Positions 9,605-19,919 of a stretch of 62,804 nucleotides of DNA are shown piece by piece. Within the stretch, counting starts at the first letter, position 1. Each line of letters opens with the position of its first letter. This stretch comes from Haloimpatiens lingqiaonensis (GTDB lineage Bacteria > Bacillota > Clostridia > Clostridiales > Clostridiaceae), in NCBI RefSeq assembly GCF_901447495.1, contig NZ_CABDWS010000007.1, positions 1 to 62,804 on the forward strand, in the 5' to 3' direction. The notes below the pieces were generated by a model, which was not told the DNA's origin, ran no database searches, and was given only the letters and a program-made list of their open reading frames with translations. The translations under genes were made by a program, and so were the position numbers.

Positions 9605-11359
9605 TTATCTTACATTAGCTCTTCCGCTATATACTACACCTCTAGCTGTATCCATAGTTATAAAAGAACCTGTTTTTATAATACTTGTAGCATTTTCAGC
9701 ACCACAAATTATTGGAATTTCTCTAGATATACATTCAATAGCCATGTGTGATGTAAGTCCACCATTTTCTGCTATTATTCCTACAACCCTGTCTAGTACA
9801 TCTATATAATCTTTATTTAAATCTTTTACTATAAGGATTTCTCCATCTTGAACTATTCTGTTTGCTTCTTCTGGTGAGTTAACCACATGAGCAACACCAT
9901 ATCCTGCTTTGTTTCCTGCTCCATTACCTTGCACTAGTATATCTCCAGCTATATGAACTTTTAACATATTTGTAGTTCCTGAATATTGTACTGGGATACC
10001 TGCTGCTATTATTACTAGTTCACCTTTGTTTATATATCCTTCTTCTAAAGCTATATTTACAGATTGCTCTATAAGCTCATCTGTAGATTTATATTGAGAA
10101 GTAACTAGTGGAAATACTCCCCAGTTAAGTGCCAATTTTCTAGCCACTTTTTCATTTGGAGTTACTGCTATTATTGGACAATTTGGTCTATAAGTAGAAA
10201 CTCTTTTTGCAGTACTTCCACTTTGTGTTGCTGTAATTATAGCAGAGGCATTTAATTGTTCTGCGGTAGTAACAGCACTTAAGCTTATAGCATTAGCAAC
10301 ATTTGGTATATGGGTTTCCATTATTTTTTGTAATTTTTTATTATGATCTAGTGTCTCTTCAGCTCTCATAGCTATTTTAGCCATAGTTGTAACTGCTTCT
10401 ACCGGCCACTTTCCTTTAGCTGTTTCACCACTTAACATTATAGCATCTGTACCATCAAATATGGCATTAGCTACGTCTGAAGCTTCTGCTCTTGTTGGTC
10501 TTGGGTTTCTTATCATAGAGTCTAGCATTTGAGTAGCTGTAATTACTGGCTTGCCTGCTCTATTACATTTTTCTATTATCATCTTTTGTACCACTGGCAC
10601 TTCTTCTGTAGGTATTTCTACACCTAGATCTCCTCTAGCTACCATTATTCCATCAGAGAACTTTATTATGTCATCTATATTGCTTACACCTTCAGCATTC
10701 TCAACCTTAGAGAAAATCTGAATATCACTTCCGCCGTTTTTAGCTAATAATTTTCTTATTTCTAAAACGTCTGATGCTTTTCTTATAAATGAAGCAGCTA
10801 TTATATCTACTCCCTGTTCTATACCAAATAATAAATCTGACTTGTCCTTATCAGTTAATGCTGGCAGATTTATAGAAACTCCTGGTACATTCACGCCCTT
10901 ATGACTAGAAACTTCTCCGCTATTTTTAACTATACAGTGTATTTTATTTTTTTCTATACTTTCTACTTCTAATCCAACTAAACCGTCATCTATTAATATA
11001 GTATCTCCAGAATTTACATCTTCGCATAACTCACTATAGGTTACAGAGCACTTTGTTTCATCACCTATAACTTCTTCACCGCAGTATATGGTAAATTTTT
11101 GTCCTTGTTTTAATTGTACATCACTTGAAAAATTACCTGTTCTTATTTCTGGTCCCTTTGTGTCAAGAATTATAGCGATTTGCTTTTTATATTCTTCTCT
11201 TAATTTCTTTACAAAATCCATTCTTTCTTTATGTTCTTCATGGTCTCCGTGAGAAAAATTATGTCTGGAAGCATTCATTCCCGCTTCCATTAATTTTGAT
11301 AAAACTTCTCTATTATCACTTGCAGGTCCTATGGTACATATAATTTTTGTTTTTTTCAT
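9605..11359 (-). CDS. pyk: Pyruvate kinase with C-terminal phosphohistidine-like domain
   Basis: It converts PEP and ADP to pyruvate and ATP, the last step of glycolysis, in the cytoplasm. At 584 aa it is about 110 residues longer than E. coli PykF. The core carries IGPAS near 11, LDTKGPEIRTGNF near 66 and the catalytic segment IFSKVENAEGV near 217. The extra domain (about 475-584) resembles the phosphohistidine swivel of PEP synthase and PTS enzyme I, with TSHMAIE. This extension is usual in Bacillus and Clostridium pyruvate kinases, and its His is not known to be needed for catalysis. It lies 87 bp after pfkA on the same strand, the common pfkA-pyk operon. An AAGGAGAG site precedes the ATG. 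Confidence 0.96.
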   Translation of the reverse strand: MKKTKIICTIGPASDNREVLSKLMEAGMNASRHNFSHGDHEEHKERMDFVKKLREEYKKQIAIILDTKGPEIRTGNFSSDVQLKQGQKFTIYCGEEVIGDETKCSVTYSELCEDVNSGDTILIDDGLVGLEVESIEKNKIHCIVKNSGEVSSHKGVNVPGVSINLPALTDKDKSDLLFGIEQGVDIIAASFIRKASDVLEIRKLLAKNGGSDIQIFSKVENAEGVSNIDDIIKFSDGIMVARGDLGVEIPTEEVPVVQKMIIEKCNRAGKPVITATQMLDSMIRNPRPTRAEASDVANAIFDGTDAIMLSGETAKGKWPVEAVTTMAKIAMRAEETLDHNKKLQKIMETHIPNVANAISLSAVTTAEQLNASAIITATQSGSTAKRVSTYRPNCPIIAVTPNEKVARKLALNWGVFPLVTSQYKSTDELIEQSVNIALEEGYINKGELVIIAAGIPVQYSGTTNMLKVHIAGDILVQGNGAGNKAGYGVAHVVNSPEEANRIVQDGEILIVKDLNKDYIDVLDRVVGIIAENGGLTSHMAIECISREIPIICGAENATSIIKTGSFITMDTARGVVYSGRANVR

Positions 11360-11446
11360 ATGCTACTCTCCTTATTAAATATTAATTTTACATAACAGAA
11401 GATAATTATTTATATTAGTTTACCCAATATGCTATAATTTAATATT

Positions 11447-12406
11447 CTAGTAAGATAGGGCTCTTGCTATATCGAATAACTCTTCATCAAATTCTCTCTT
11501 TGTTGATAATGCCTCATTTATATCTTGATCAATTACTTTTCCATCTCTAATTCCTACTACTCTTGCTTTTTTACCTTCTAAAAGCACTTCTATAGCTTTT
11601 GCTCCTAACCTAGCTGCTAATACTCTATCAAAGGCTGAAGGACTTCCTCCTCTTTGTATATGGCCAAGAATAGTGGCTCTTGTGATTATTCCAGTAACTT
11701 CTTCTATTTTTTTTGCTAACTCTTCAGCTCCTCCAACGCCTTCTGCCAAGACTATTAGATTGTGCATTTTTCCTCTTAATTTACCCTCTAATATATTTCT
11801 GCATAATTCGTTTAAATTGTATCCCTTTTCTGGTATTATAACACTTTCAGCTCCACCAGCTAATCCAGCATACAATGCTATATCTCCACAGTTTCTTCCC
11901 ATTACTTCTACTACGCTTACTCTTTCATGAGAAGTAGAGGTATCTCTTATTTTATTTATAGCGTCCAATACTGTATTTAGAGCTGTATCAAATCCTATGG
12001 TATATTGTGTATAAGCTAAATCATTATCTATAGTTCCAGGAATTCCCACTGCTGACACTCCTAGCTCTGACAATAATCTTGCACCTGTAAAGGAGCCATC
12101 ACCTCCTATAACTACTAGACCATCTATTCCAAATACCTTTAAAACCTTAGCAGCTCTTTTTCTACCCTCTTCTGTTCTAAATTCTTCACATCTAGCAGTT
12201 CTAAGAATAGTTCCTCCTCTATGTATTATATCTGACACACTATGTCTATTCATTTCAAATATTTCTCCATTTATAAGCCCGCTGTATCCACGTTGAATTC
12301 CCATTACTTTTAAGCCTTTGTCTAATGCAGTTCTAACCACTGCTCTTATGGCAGCATTCATTCCTGGTGCATCTCCACCACTTGTTAATATACCTATAGT
12401 TTTCAT
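11447..12406 (-). CDS. pfkA: ATP-dependent 6-phosphofructokinase
   Basis: It phosphorylates fructose 6-phosphate to the 1,6-bisphosphate, the committed step of glycolysis. The 319-aa length is standard for PfkA. ATP-binding [10 protein letters not shown] is at 10-19 and GGDGSF at 101-106. The catalytic loop TIDND is at 125-129, with R162 and MGR at 169-171 for substrate binding. GGD and Gly rather than the PPi-type substitutions indicate use of ATP. AAAGGAGGTAGGAG precedes the ATG. It is the first gene of a probable pfkA-pyk operon. Confidence 0.97.
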   Translation of the reverse strand: MKTIGILTSGGDAPGMNAAIRAVVRTALDKGLKVMGIQRGYSGLINGEIFEMNRHSVSDIIHRGGTILRTARCEEFRTEEGRKRAAKVLKVFGIDGLVVIGGDGSFTGARLLSELGVSAVGIPGTIDNDLAYTQYTIGFDTALNTVLDAINKIRDTSTSHERVSVVEVMGRNCGDIALYAGLAGGAESVIIPEKGYNLNELCRNILEGKLRGKMHNLIVLAEGVGGAEELAKKIEEVTGIITRATILGHIQRGGSPSAFDRVLAARLGAKAIEVLLEGKKARVVGIRDGKVIDQDINEALSTKREFDEELFDIARALSY

Positions 12407-12751
12407 AAGCTCCTACCTCCTTTGACCACTAGGACATACTCCGTCCCACTATTGTTAAAATTCTATGGTAAAACACACGTCTTTTGACAACTTCCTACAC
12501 ATTTTTTATTATATCATTTCATTAGATATTTTTCACTATTAAAATATAATTATTCATTTGTTTTCTTATCTAATTTTAGTTTAATAAAAAAATAAAATTT
12601 ATTCAAACTATTTAAAAAGTATTATCCGTAATAATTCGAAAATTTAAACCTTTTCTTAAGCATTTTCCCAAGTTATACATAATTATATTAAAATTTATAG
12701 AGGTTTTTACATAAAGAATTTTATTCTAATGCAAAAGCCTCTATAAATTTT
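12407..12751. other. dnaE-pfkA intergenic region
   Basis: The pfkA promoter should be here: minus-strand TTGTCA at 12489-12484 and TAGAAT at 12464-12459 are candidates, but with a long 19-bp spacer. A short imperfect palindrome (GGAC...GTCC) lies at 12431-12445. The middle is featureless and AT-rich. The far end contains the dnaE hairpin described separately. Confidence 0.4.
12690..12751 (-). terminator. Hairpin terminator after dnaE
   Basis: The 13-bp perfect arms 12691-12703 and 12738-12750 (AAATTTATAGAGG and complement) extend inward through a TTTT/AAAA block. The hairpin begins at the dnaE stop codon. On the minus strand it ends in TTTTAATATAATT, a weak T-tract. Confidence 0.65.
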
Positions 12752-15700
12752 TTATTGTTTTTTTACATTCTCATAAGAAAATATTTGTATAAGCCTACTA
12801 ATGACCTCTGGCTCATCACTTAACCATAACTCTCTACTCACCCTATATTTTTTTCTCTCTTTGCTAGTACATATATAAACTGGTATATTTCCACTAAATT
12901 CTTCAGCCAATTTTCTTATACTGCTTGAAGCTAACTTGATTTTGCTCTCATCCTCCACAAGCACATATATTTTACTACTATTTATCTTTACAAGTGGCTC
13001 AATTGTATCACAAAGTATTTTAGGCTGCTCATCTTCTCTTATAGTAACTCTTCCTTTAACTATGATTAACTCATCTTCATTTATAAGGCTCTTATACTTA
13101 TCTAATACTTTTGGAAATACCACTACTTCTATAGTACCATATAAGTCTTCTAAAGCCATAAAGCACATCATAGTGTTACTTCTAGTTACTTTCTTACTTA
13201 AACTAGAAATGATTCCACCTATAATTACCCTGTCTCCATCCTTTACCTTTAAGTCATTTTCACTTACTGTTACATTTTCTTCTATATTTTCATTTATAAT
13301 TATATCTGTAGTTTTAGTATCTGTAATTGCCTTTAAAGATTCTGCATATTCATCTAGTGGATGACCTGATATATACAAACCTGTCATTTCCTTTTCCATA
13401 GACAAAATATATTTTTTATCGAATTCTTGTATATTGGGATAAACTACCCCTAAATCCATTATTGGTTCCTCTGCAGTATCAAACAAGCTCATCTGTCCCT
13501 TTATATTTTTCTTATTTCTACTATTTATTCCTTCTAAAACCTTCTCGTAAACTGCTAAAAGCTTAGATCTGTATACAGAAAAATTATCAAAGGCTCCACA
13601 TTTTATAAGACTTTCCACTGCCCTTTTGTTAACAGAGCTTAAGTCTATCTTATTGCAAAAATCCATAAAATCATTAAATTTTCCATTTTCTTCTCTAGAT
13701 TTTACTATACTATCTACTACATTTACTCCTATATTTTTTATTGCAGACATGCCAAATCTTATTTTGCCATTTTCAACTGTAAAATCAGTGAAACTTTCAT
13801 TTATATCCGGTGGCAGTACCTTTATACCCGCTTCCTTGGCAAATCTTATATAATGGGCTACTTTATCATTGTCACCCTTAACACTATTTAACATAGCTGC
13901 TATAAATTCTGTAGGATAGTAGCACATTAAGTATGCTGTGTGATACCCCACCACTGCATAGGCAGCGGCATGGGATTTATTGAAGGCATAGGATGCAAAA
14001 TCCATCATAAGATCAAATATTTTGTTTGCTCTATCTTCACTTATGCCATTTCTAACACATCCAGGTACCAATACCTTGCCATCTTCATCCACTATTCCAT
14101 GTATAAAATTCTGCCTCTCCTGAAGCATTACATCATGCTTTTTCTTAGACATAGCACGTCTAACCAAATCACTTCTGCCCATGGAATACCCAGCTAACTT
14201 TCTAACAATTTCCATAACCTGCTCTTGATAAACCATACATCCATAAGTCACGTTTAATATAGGCTCTAATTCTGGAGTTAAGTACTGAATTTCCTTTGGT
14301 TTTTTCTTATTCTTTAAGTAGTTTGGTATTTCTGCCATAGGACCTGGTCTATAAAGACTTATACCCGCTATTATGTCCTCTAGCGAGTCAGGCTTTAAGT
14401 CTTTCATAAAGCTAGTCATGCCCGGTGACTCTAGCTGAAACACCCCTGTGGTTTTGCCTTCGCCAATCATGCGATACACATTTTCATCTTCAAAATCTAA
14501 TTTATCTAAATCAATGTCTATATTTTTAGTTTTCTTTATTATATTAAGAGCATCTCTTATTACCGTTAGAGTACGTAGTCCCAAGAAGTCCATCTTTAAA
14601 AGTCCAAGTTCCTCCAAAGTTCCCATAGGAAACTGTGCCACTATATTGTCATCATTTTTTTGAAGTGGTACGTAATTCACTAACGGTTTAGATGCTATAA
14701 CTACACCAGCTGCATGGGTAGATGTATGCCTAGGAAGTCCTTCTAGGTTTCTGGCTATATCAATAAGCTCTTTTACCCTATCGTCATCTTCATACACCAG
14801 TTTAAGCTCTGGATTCATATTCAAGGCTTTATCTATGGTTATGCCTCCCTGTACTATAGGTATCATCTTAGCTATTTTATCCACCTCAGCATAGGAATAA
14901 TTTAAAGCTCTCCCTACGTCCCTAATACAAGCCCTAGCTGCCATAGTACCAAAGGTTATTATTTGAGATACGTTACTTTCTCCATACTTATCAACTACGT
15001 AGTCAATTACCTCTTGCCTTCTTTCATAGCAAAAATCGCTATCTATATCTGGCATAGATACACGCTCTGGATTAAGGAATCTTTCAAATATAAGTCCATA
15101 TTTGATTGGATCTATTTTTGTTATTCCCAAGGTATAAGCCACTAATGACCCTGCTCCACTACCTCTTCCCGGGCCTGTCATTATGCCATTTTCTCTAGCA
15201 AATCTTATAAAATCCCAAACTATAAGAAAATAGTCCACATAACCCATTTGATTTATTATGCCCAACTCGTATTCTAATCTCTCTTTTAATTCTTCCCCTA
15301 TTTCTTTATATCTTTCCTCTAGTCCCTTATAACATAAATCTCTTAAATATTCATAATGATTCTGCCCTTTTTCCAATGGGAATTCAGGCAATTTAGACAC
15401 ATGAAATTCATAATCAAAGTTACATTGTTCTGCTATTTTCACCGTATTTTCCAATGCCTCTTTAGCATAGGAAAATTGATTGTACATTTCCTCTGGGGAT
15501 CTTAAATAAAATTGTCCAGAAGGATACCTCATTCTATTTTCATCATCCACCGTCTTACCTGTTTGAATACATAAAAGTACATCATGAGCTTTAGTATCCT
15601 CTTTGTTTATATAATGCACGTCATTACTTGCAATCAATGGTATATCCAACTCTTTTGATAGTTCTATAAGTTCATCATTTACCTTTAGCTGGTCTTGAAG

Positions 15701-16228
15701 TCCATGATACTGAAGTTCTAAATAAAAACCTTCTTTAAATATATCTTTATACAAAAGCGCAACTTTTTTTGCCTTTTCTATATTTCCTTTTAATATATTT
15801 GATTGAACCTCTCCGCCTAAACATGCACTAGTTGCTATAAGTCCTTCACTATGTTCTTTTAGGTATTCATGATCTACCCTAGGTTTATAGTAAAAACCTT
15901 CTATAGATGCTGTGGAAACTATCTTCATTAAATTTTCATAGCCCTTTTCATTTTTTACTAAAAGTACTAGGTGGTATATGTTATTTTCTTTATTATCTTT
16001 TAATTCCATAGACTTTTCAGATACATATATTTCACAACCTATTATAGGCTTTATTCCTTGCTTTTTAGCTTCCTTATAAAATTCTACACATCCATACATA
16101 GTTCCGTGATCCGTTATGGCCAAACTGTGCATTCCTAATTCTTTAGCCCTAGCTATAAGTTTATCAACTTTACCCGAACCATCCAAGAGACTGTACTCTG
16201 TATGCACATGAAGATGAACAAAATCCAT
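12752..16228 (-). CDS. dnaE: DNA polymerase III alpha subunit DnaE
   Basis: Catalytic replicative polymerase subunit of the DnaE class (1158 aa). In order: PHP domain (HLHVHTEYS at 5-13), palm with GPGRGSGAGS at 352-361 and the catalytic PDIDSDF at 393-399, then fingers, tandem helix-hairpin-helix, and an OB fold near 990-1050 (GDRVIIGGIISSL). There is no embedded exonuclease, so it is not PolC; Firmicutes normally have both, with DnaE extending primers on the lagging strand. AAAGGAGGATGTGAG precedes the ATG. It sits alone between ytoI and pfkA, with its own terminator. Confidence 0.97.
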   Translation of the reverse strand: MDFVHLHVHTEYSLLDGSGKVDKLIARAKELGMHSLAITDHGTMYGCVEFYKEAKKQGIKPIIGCEIYVSEKSMELKDNKENNIYHLVLLVKNEKGYENLMKIVSTASIEGFYYKPRVDHEYLKEHSEGLIATSACLGGEVQSNILKGNIEKAKKVALLYKDIFKEGFYLELQYHGLQDQLKVNDELIELSKELDIPLIASNDVHYINKEDTKAHDVLLCIQTGKTVDDENRMRYPSGQFYLRSPEEMYNQFSYAKEALENTVKIAEQCNFDYEFHVSKLPEFPLEKGQNHYEYLRDLCYKGLEERYKEIGEELKERLEYELGIINQMGYVDYFLIVWDFIRFARENGIMTGPGRGSGAGSLVAYTLGITKIDPIKYGLIFERFLNPERVSMPDIDSDFCYERRQEVIDYVVDKYGESNVSQIITFGTMAARACIRDVGRALNYSYAEVDKIAKMIPIVQGGITIDKALNMNPELKLVYEDDDRVKELIDIARNLEGLPRHTSTHAAGVVIASKPLVNYVPLQKNDDNIVAQFPMGTLEELGLLKMDFLGLRTLTVIRDALNIIKKTKNIDIDLDKLDFEDENVYRMIGEGKTTGVFQLESPGMTSFMKDLKPDSLEDIIAGISLYRPGPMAEIPNYLKNKKKPKEIQYLTPELEPILNVTYGCMVYQEQVMEIVRKLAGYSMGRSDLVRRAMSKKKHDVMLQERQNFIHGIVDEDGKVLVPGCVRNGISEDRANKIFDLMMDFASYAFNKSHAAAYAVVGYHTAYLMCYYPTEFIAAMLNSVKGDNDKVAHYIRFAKEAGIKVLPPDINESFTDFTVENGKIRFGMSAIKNIGVNVVDSIVKSREENGKFNDFMDFCNKIDLSSVNKRAVESLIKCGAFDNFSVYRSKLLAVYEKVLEGINSRNKKNIKGQMSLFDTAEEPIMDLGVVYPNIQEFDKKYILSMEKEMTGLYISGHPLDEYAESLKAITDTKTTDIIINENIEENVTVSENDLKVKDGDRVIIGGIISSLSKKVTRSNTMMCFMALEDLYGTIEVVVFPKVLDKYKSLINEDELIIVKGRVTIREDEQPKILCDTIEPLVKINSSKIYVLVEDESKIKLASSSIRKLAEEFSGNIPVYICTSKERKKYRVSRELWLSDEPEVISRLIQIFSYENVKKQ

Positions 16229-16265
16229 CTCACATCCTCCTTTCCCTTATATTGGTTATATTTTA

Positions 16266-16317
16266 CAAAAACTTGCCTACTCATAATTTCTATAAACTAT
16301 TGAGAAAGCAAGTTTTG
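16266..16317 (-). terminator. Terminator after ytoI
   Basis: AAAACTTGC (16267-16276 region) pairs with GCAAGTTTT (16308-16316) around a long, partly paired loop, and the minus strand continues in T-rich TTTTTGTAAAAT. It follows the ytoI stop by a few bases and precedes dnaE. Confidence 0.7.
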
Positions 16318-16322
16318 AAATT

Positions 16323-17621
16323 TTAATTTAGTATTTTAGCTGATAATATAGTCTTTGCAATTAAATCTTTAGTTTTATTATACATGCTAACTTCCACTTT
16401 ACATGAATTTCTACCCATGTCCACAATTTCTGTATATATATCTATATGTCTATTCATTTGCACTGGTCGCATAAAATAAGTTACTATATTATCCACATAT
16501 ATATTAACATTATTTTTATTTCTAACAGTAATTTCAGCTGTAGTAGAAAGAAGCATATTTAAAGCTCCACTAGAAGCTGTACCTAATTCATTCAGCATTT
16601 CAGGAATTATTTCTCCATAAAAATGCATTTTTCCATCTTCATTATTGTATTTAAAATTCTCTAAAATTAAATCTTCCATGGTTTCTTTTACATGATCTTG
16701 TCTTGATACATATTTAAGTGCCTTAATTACATCCTGCCTGGTTATAACTCCTAAAAGCTTCTTTTTATGCACTACAGGACACATTTTTATGTTTTCCCAA
16801 ACCATTATATGAGCAGCATAAGCTATAGTAGTTTTAGAAAAAACTGTTATAGGATTTTTGGTCATTACATTACTTATAAGTTCCTCATTACTAACCCCAT
16901 CACTGATATCTCTTAAGGTCACTATACCCACTAGCTTGTTCTCTTTGTCTAATACAGGAAATCTTTCATGTTTGGTATCTTTAACCAAATCCTTAAACTT
17001 TTTCACATTATCAGTATCTAAAATATATTCCGCCTCAGTCATTATATCTTCTGCTAATATTATATCCTTTTTAATTATATTTTCAGAAAGAGCCCTATTT
17101 ATCATACTAGCTATAGTGAAGGTATCATAACTGGAAGATATAATAGGCAAACATTTTTCGTCTCCTAATTTTTTAATTTCTTCACTACACTGAAATCCAC
17201 CTGCTATGAGCACTCCACATTCATTCATTAATGCTAATCTTTGAAGTTCTTCTCTATTTCCAACTATAACCAAAGACGATTTTTCAATAAACCTGGCCGC
17301 AGCATCCTCCGTCATTGCTCCTATAAAAAAATTACTCAAGGTTTTATGTATTCCCTTTTTTCCTCCATAAATATTCCCTTCTACTATATTCACAACTTCC
17401 GCATAGGTCAAAAGCTCTCTACTTTTCTTTTCAACCTTTTCAACCCTCACTGTTCCAACTCTAGGAATTGTTGACACTATACCTGAGTCCTCTGCTTCTT
17501 TTATTGCTCTATAAGCAGTACCCTCACTTACATTTAAGCTCGATGCAATACCTCTAACTGAAATTCGTGTCCCTGGTATCAATGAGTTAATATAATTTAT
17601 TATTTTCTCATGCTTAGACAT
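16323..17621 (-). CDS. ytoI: HTH - DRTGG - CBS pair - hotdog regulator, YtoI family
   Basis: A 432-aa multidomain protein matching Bacillus YtoI in order. It has an N-terminal winged helix (ISVRGIASSLNVSEGTAYRA, about 18-40), a DRTGG-like domain (about 65-180), two CBS motifs (about 190-305, with EDIMTEAEYIL and VTLRDI), and a C-terminal hotdog/thioesterase-like domain (about 310-432). CBS pairs usually sense adenosine nucleotides, but the ligand and target are not known to me. The ATG at 17621 gives the start seen in relatives (MSKHEKI); an in-frame GTG overlapping the whiA stop is the alternative. It is the fourth gene of the rapZ-yvcK-whiA run and has its own terminator. Confidence 0.85.
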   Translation of the reverse strand: MSKHEKIINYINSLIPGTRISVRGIASSLNVSEGTAYRAIKEAEDSGIVSTIPRVGTVRVEKVEKKSRELLTYAEVVNIVEGNIYGGKKGIHKTLSNFFIGAMTEDAAARFIEKSSLVIVGNREELQRLALMNECGVLIAGGFQCSEEIKKLGDEKCLPIISSSYDTFTIASMINRALSENIIKKDIILAEDIMTEAEYILDTDNVKKFKDLVKDTKHERFPVLDKENKLVGIVTLRDISDGVSNEELISNVMTKNPITVFSKTTIAYAAHIMVWENIKMCPVVHKKKLLGVITRQDVIKALKYVSRQDHVKETMEDLILENFKYNNEDGKMHFYGEIIPEMLNELGTASSGALNMLLSTTAEITVRNKNNVNIYVDNIVTYFMRPVQMNRHIDIYTEIVDMGRNSCKVEVSMYNKTKDLIAKTILSAKILN

Positions 17622-17629
17622 AAAATTCA

Positions 17630-18580
17630 CTACCTGCCTTCTTTTCTTAATTCTTCAGCTATTTTTTCTATTTTTCTAAGTCTGTGATTTACTCCTGATT
17701 TTCCAACTTTAGGATTCAACATTTCTCCCAGCTCCTTTAGGGATTCATCTGGAAACTTTAGTCTAAGTTCAGCTATCTCTCTTAAATTCTTAGGAAGTCT
17801 TTTTAAACCAATCTCATTTTCAATTAATTTTATGCTCTCTACTTGTCTAACTGCTGCATTTACAGTTTTACTTAAATTAGCAGTTTCGCAATTTACCAAT
17901 CTATTAACATTATTTCTCATTTCCTTCATTATTCTTATATTCTCTAAATAAAATAAAGAACTATGAGCTCCTATAATACTCAACAAATCAGAAATTTGCT
18001 CTCCTTCTTTAATGTATATTACATAGCTGTTTTTTCTTTGTATAACCTTTGAATTTAATCCATAGGTATTAATTAGGGAGCTAAGCTCTTCTGCGTAATT
18101 ATTATCATGAGTTACAAATTCTAAATGATAAGTCTTTTCAGGATTGCTAATACTTCCTCCCCCTAAAAATGATCCTCTTATAAATGCCTTTTTAGTTATG
18201 TCGTCATAAGCTAAACTTGAAGGCACTCCAAATTCTAATGAAAAACCATCCTCTTTTTTTAAAACACCAACTTCTTTTAGCAAAGCTTTAACTCCCATAT
18301 CTTCATTTATGAGTATTACATAAACATTATTTTTCTTTAGGGAATTATTTTTTTTAACCATTATTTTAGCATGTATATCAAAGTGGGCTTTTAAAAGCTT
18401 AAATACTAATCTTGCAATACTAGGATTCTCGGTGGTTACCTTAAAACTTAATTGTTTATTTGATGCTAAAGCTATGGTGCCGCTTACCTTCATCACTCCA
18501 GATAATATAGCTATAGCCTCTTCTTTAGAAACATCCACATATCTACAAACTTCACTTTTAACCTTTGACGAAAACGACAT
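17630..18580 (-). CDS. whiA: WhiA, LAGLIDADG-like DNA-binding protein
   Basis: WhiA combines an inactive homing-endonuclease fold (about 1-210) with a C-terminal helix-turn-helix (about 225-310, SLKELGEMLNPKVGKSGVNH). It is a sporulation regulator in Streptomyces and affects cell division and chromosome segregation in Bacillus. The 316-aa length is normal. It lies 1 bp after yvcK and touches ytoI, in the classical rapZ-yvcK-whiA order, which makes the call very safe. Its role in Clostridium is not well known. Confidence 0.96.
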   Translation of the reverse strand: MSFSSKVKSEVCRYVDVSKEEAIAILSGVMKVSGTIALASNKQLSFKVTTENPSIARLVFKLLKAHFDIHAKIMVKKNNSLKKNNVYVILINEDMGVKALLKEVGVLKKEDGFSLEFGVPSSLAYDDITKKAFIRGSFLGGGSISNPEKTYHLEFVTHDNNYAEELSSLINTYGLNSKVIQRKNSYVIYIKEGEQISDLLSIIGAHSSLFYLENIRIMKEMRNNVNRLVNCETANLSKTVNAAVRQVESIKLIENEIGLKRLPKNLREIAELRLKFPDESLKELGEMLNPKVGKSGVNHRLRKIEKIAEELRKEGR

Positions 18581-18581
18581 C

Positions 18582-19919
18582 TTAACTTCTTTCCCTTCTA
18601 TTTTCCTTTAATCTTTCAGATAAGTAGAAGTATTCAAGTATCTTCTTCCTATCATAGAATAATTGTTTATCCATAATTGTTTCTATCAATATTGAGGATA
18701 ACTTCTCTGCATCATGCCTTATGAGACCTTTTCTTACTTTTATAAAATCACCTTTAACTACGTTAATATTCATATTTTTCAATTCCTCATCATCACAACT
18801 TACAATATGTGATGTTTTAAGCTTATATTTACCTATAAGTTCATCAGTAATTTCACCATTATTTACCACAGTGTAATTAACCATACCCTCTCCCACGTGT
18901 TTATGCACAGCCTTAATGTGGTCAGATACAGAAAATTCGTCCGTTTCTCCAGGCTGAGTCATTATATTACACACATAAATTTTTAATGCCTTTGTCTTTT
19001 TTATTGCATTAGATATATCTTTTACAAGAAGATTAGGCATTATACTTGTATAAAGACTTCCTGGCCCTAGTATTATGGCATCTGCTTCCTTTATAGATTG
19101 TACCGCTTCCCTAAGAGCTTTAGCATTCTCCGGTTCTATAAAAATTCTATCTATTTTACTATTCTGCTTTAACGCTTCCCTAGGGATATTAGATTCACCC
19201 TCTACCACAGTTCCATTTTCCAATTTAGCTTTTAAAATCATATCATCCAAAGTCACTGGCAACACTTTACCTGTTACTGCTAAAACAGAGCTCATCTTTT
19301 GAATAGCATCTTCAAAGTTATCAGATATTCCATCCATAGCTGCTAAAAATAAATTTCCAAAACTCTGTCCCTTGAGCCTTCCCTCAAGAAATCTATATTG
19401 CAAAAGATCCTCCATTAGAGGTTCTGTGTCTGCTAAAGCTAAAATACAGTTTCTTATATCTCCAGGAGGTAATATGCCAAGATCTTCTCTTAAGGCACCA
19501 GATCCGCCTCCATCATCACCTACTGTAACTATAGCTGTAATATTTGATGTATAGTATTTAAGCCCCCTTAGCATTGTAGACAAACCTGTTCCTCCACCTA
19601 TTACTACTATTTTAGGACCTTTTACTAACAATCTTTTTTCATATATCAAATTTCCTAATTTTTTTGAGTCAAAGGATAGCTTTAAATATCCTTGATTTAT
19701 CAAGGCTATAACTGACTTCATTCCTTGATTTATAGAAATATAAAGAGTAAATATACCACATACTATTAAAAATATAAAAAATGTTATATAGTATACATTA
19801 TAGTACATCTTATTTAAAAACTCTATTATTCCAAATACTATTAAAAGAATACCCATTATTCCAAAAAGTATCCATCTTTTAACCTTTATTCCGGGTTTGA
19901 GCCATTGAGTCATCTTCAT
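18582..19919 (-). CDS. yvcK: YvcK/GlmR family protein with N-terminal membrane segments
   Basis: A Rossmann-like protein of the CofD/YvcK superfamily that binds UDP-sugars and adjusts carbon flow into peptidoglycan precursors, required on gluconeogenic carbon in Bacillus. GGGTG at 108-112 begins the fold; PPGDIRN and [13 protein letters not shown] are also present. Unlike Bacillus GlmR (about 317 aa), this 445-aa form has about 100 extra N-terminal residues with two membrane helices (about 16-36 and 43-63), so it is probably membrane-tethered. The long form is common in Clostridia. The ATG overlaps the end of rapZ by 4 bp, and whiA follows at once. Confidence 0.95.
   Translation of the reverse strand: MKMTQWLKPGIKVKRWILFGIMGILLIVFGIIEFLNKMYYNVYYITFFIFLIVCGIFTLYISINQGMKSVIALINQGYLKLSFDSKKLGNLIYEKRLLVKGPKIVVIGGGTGLSTMLRGLKYYTSNITAIVTVGDDGGGSGALREDLGILPPGDIRNCILALADTEPLMEDLLQYRFLEGRLKGQSFGNLFLAAMDGISDNFEDAIQKMSSVLAVTGKVLPVTLDDMILKAKLENGTVVEGESNIPREALKQNSKIDRIFIEPENAKALREAVQSIKEADAIILGPGSLYTSIMPNLLVKDISNAIKKTKALKIYVCNIMTQPGETDEFSVSDHIKAVHKHVGEGMVNYTVVNNGEITDELIGKYKLKTSHIVSCDDEELKNMNINVVKGDFIKVRKGLIRHDAEKLSSILIETIMDKQLFYDRKKILEYFYLSERLKENRRERS

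Noticed and set aside
12431-12445. Short palindrome before pfkA as a sugar-responsive operator
   Set aside because: Only 4-5 bp arms with mismatches, no matching second copy and no regulator gene nearby; support is too weak.
12936-13364. Plus-strand frame of 142 codons opposite dnaE
   Set aside because: A shadow of dnaE; Ser/Leu/Ile-rich composition, no ribosome site.
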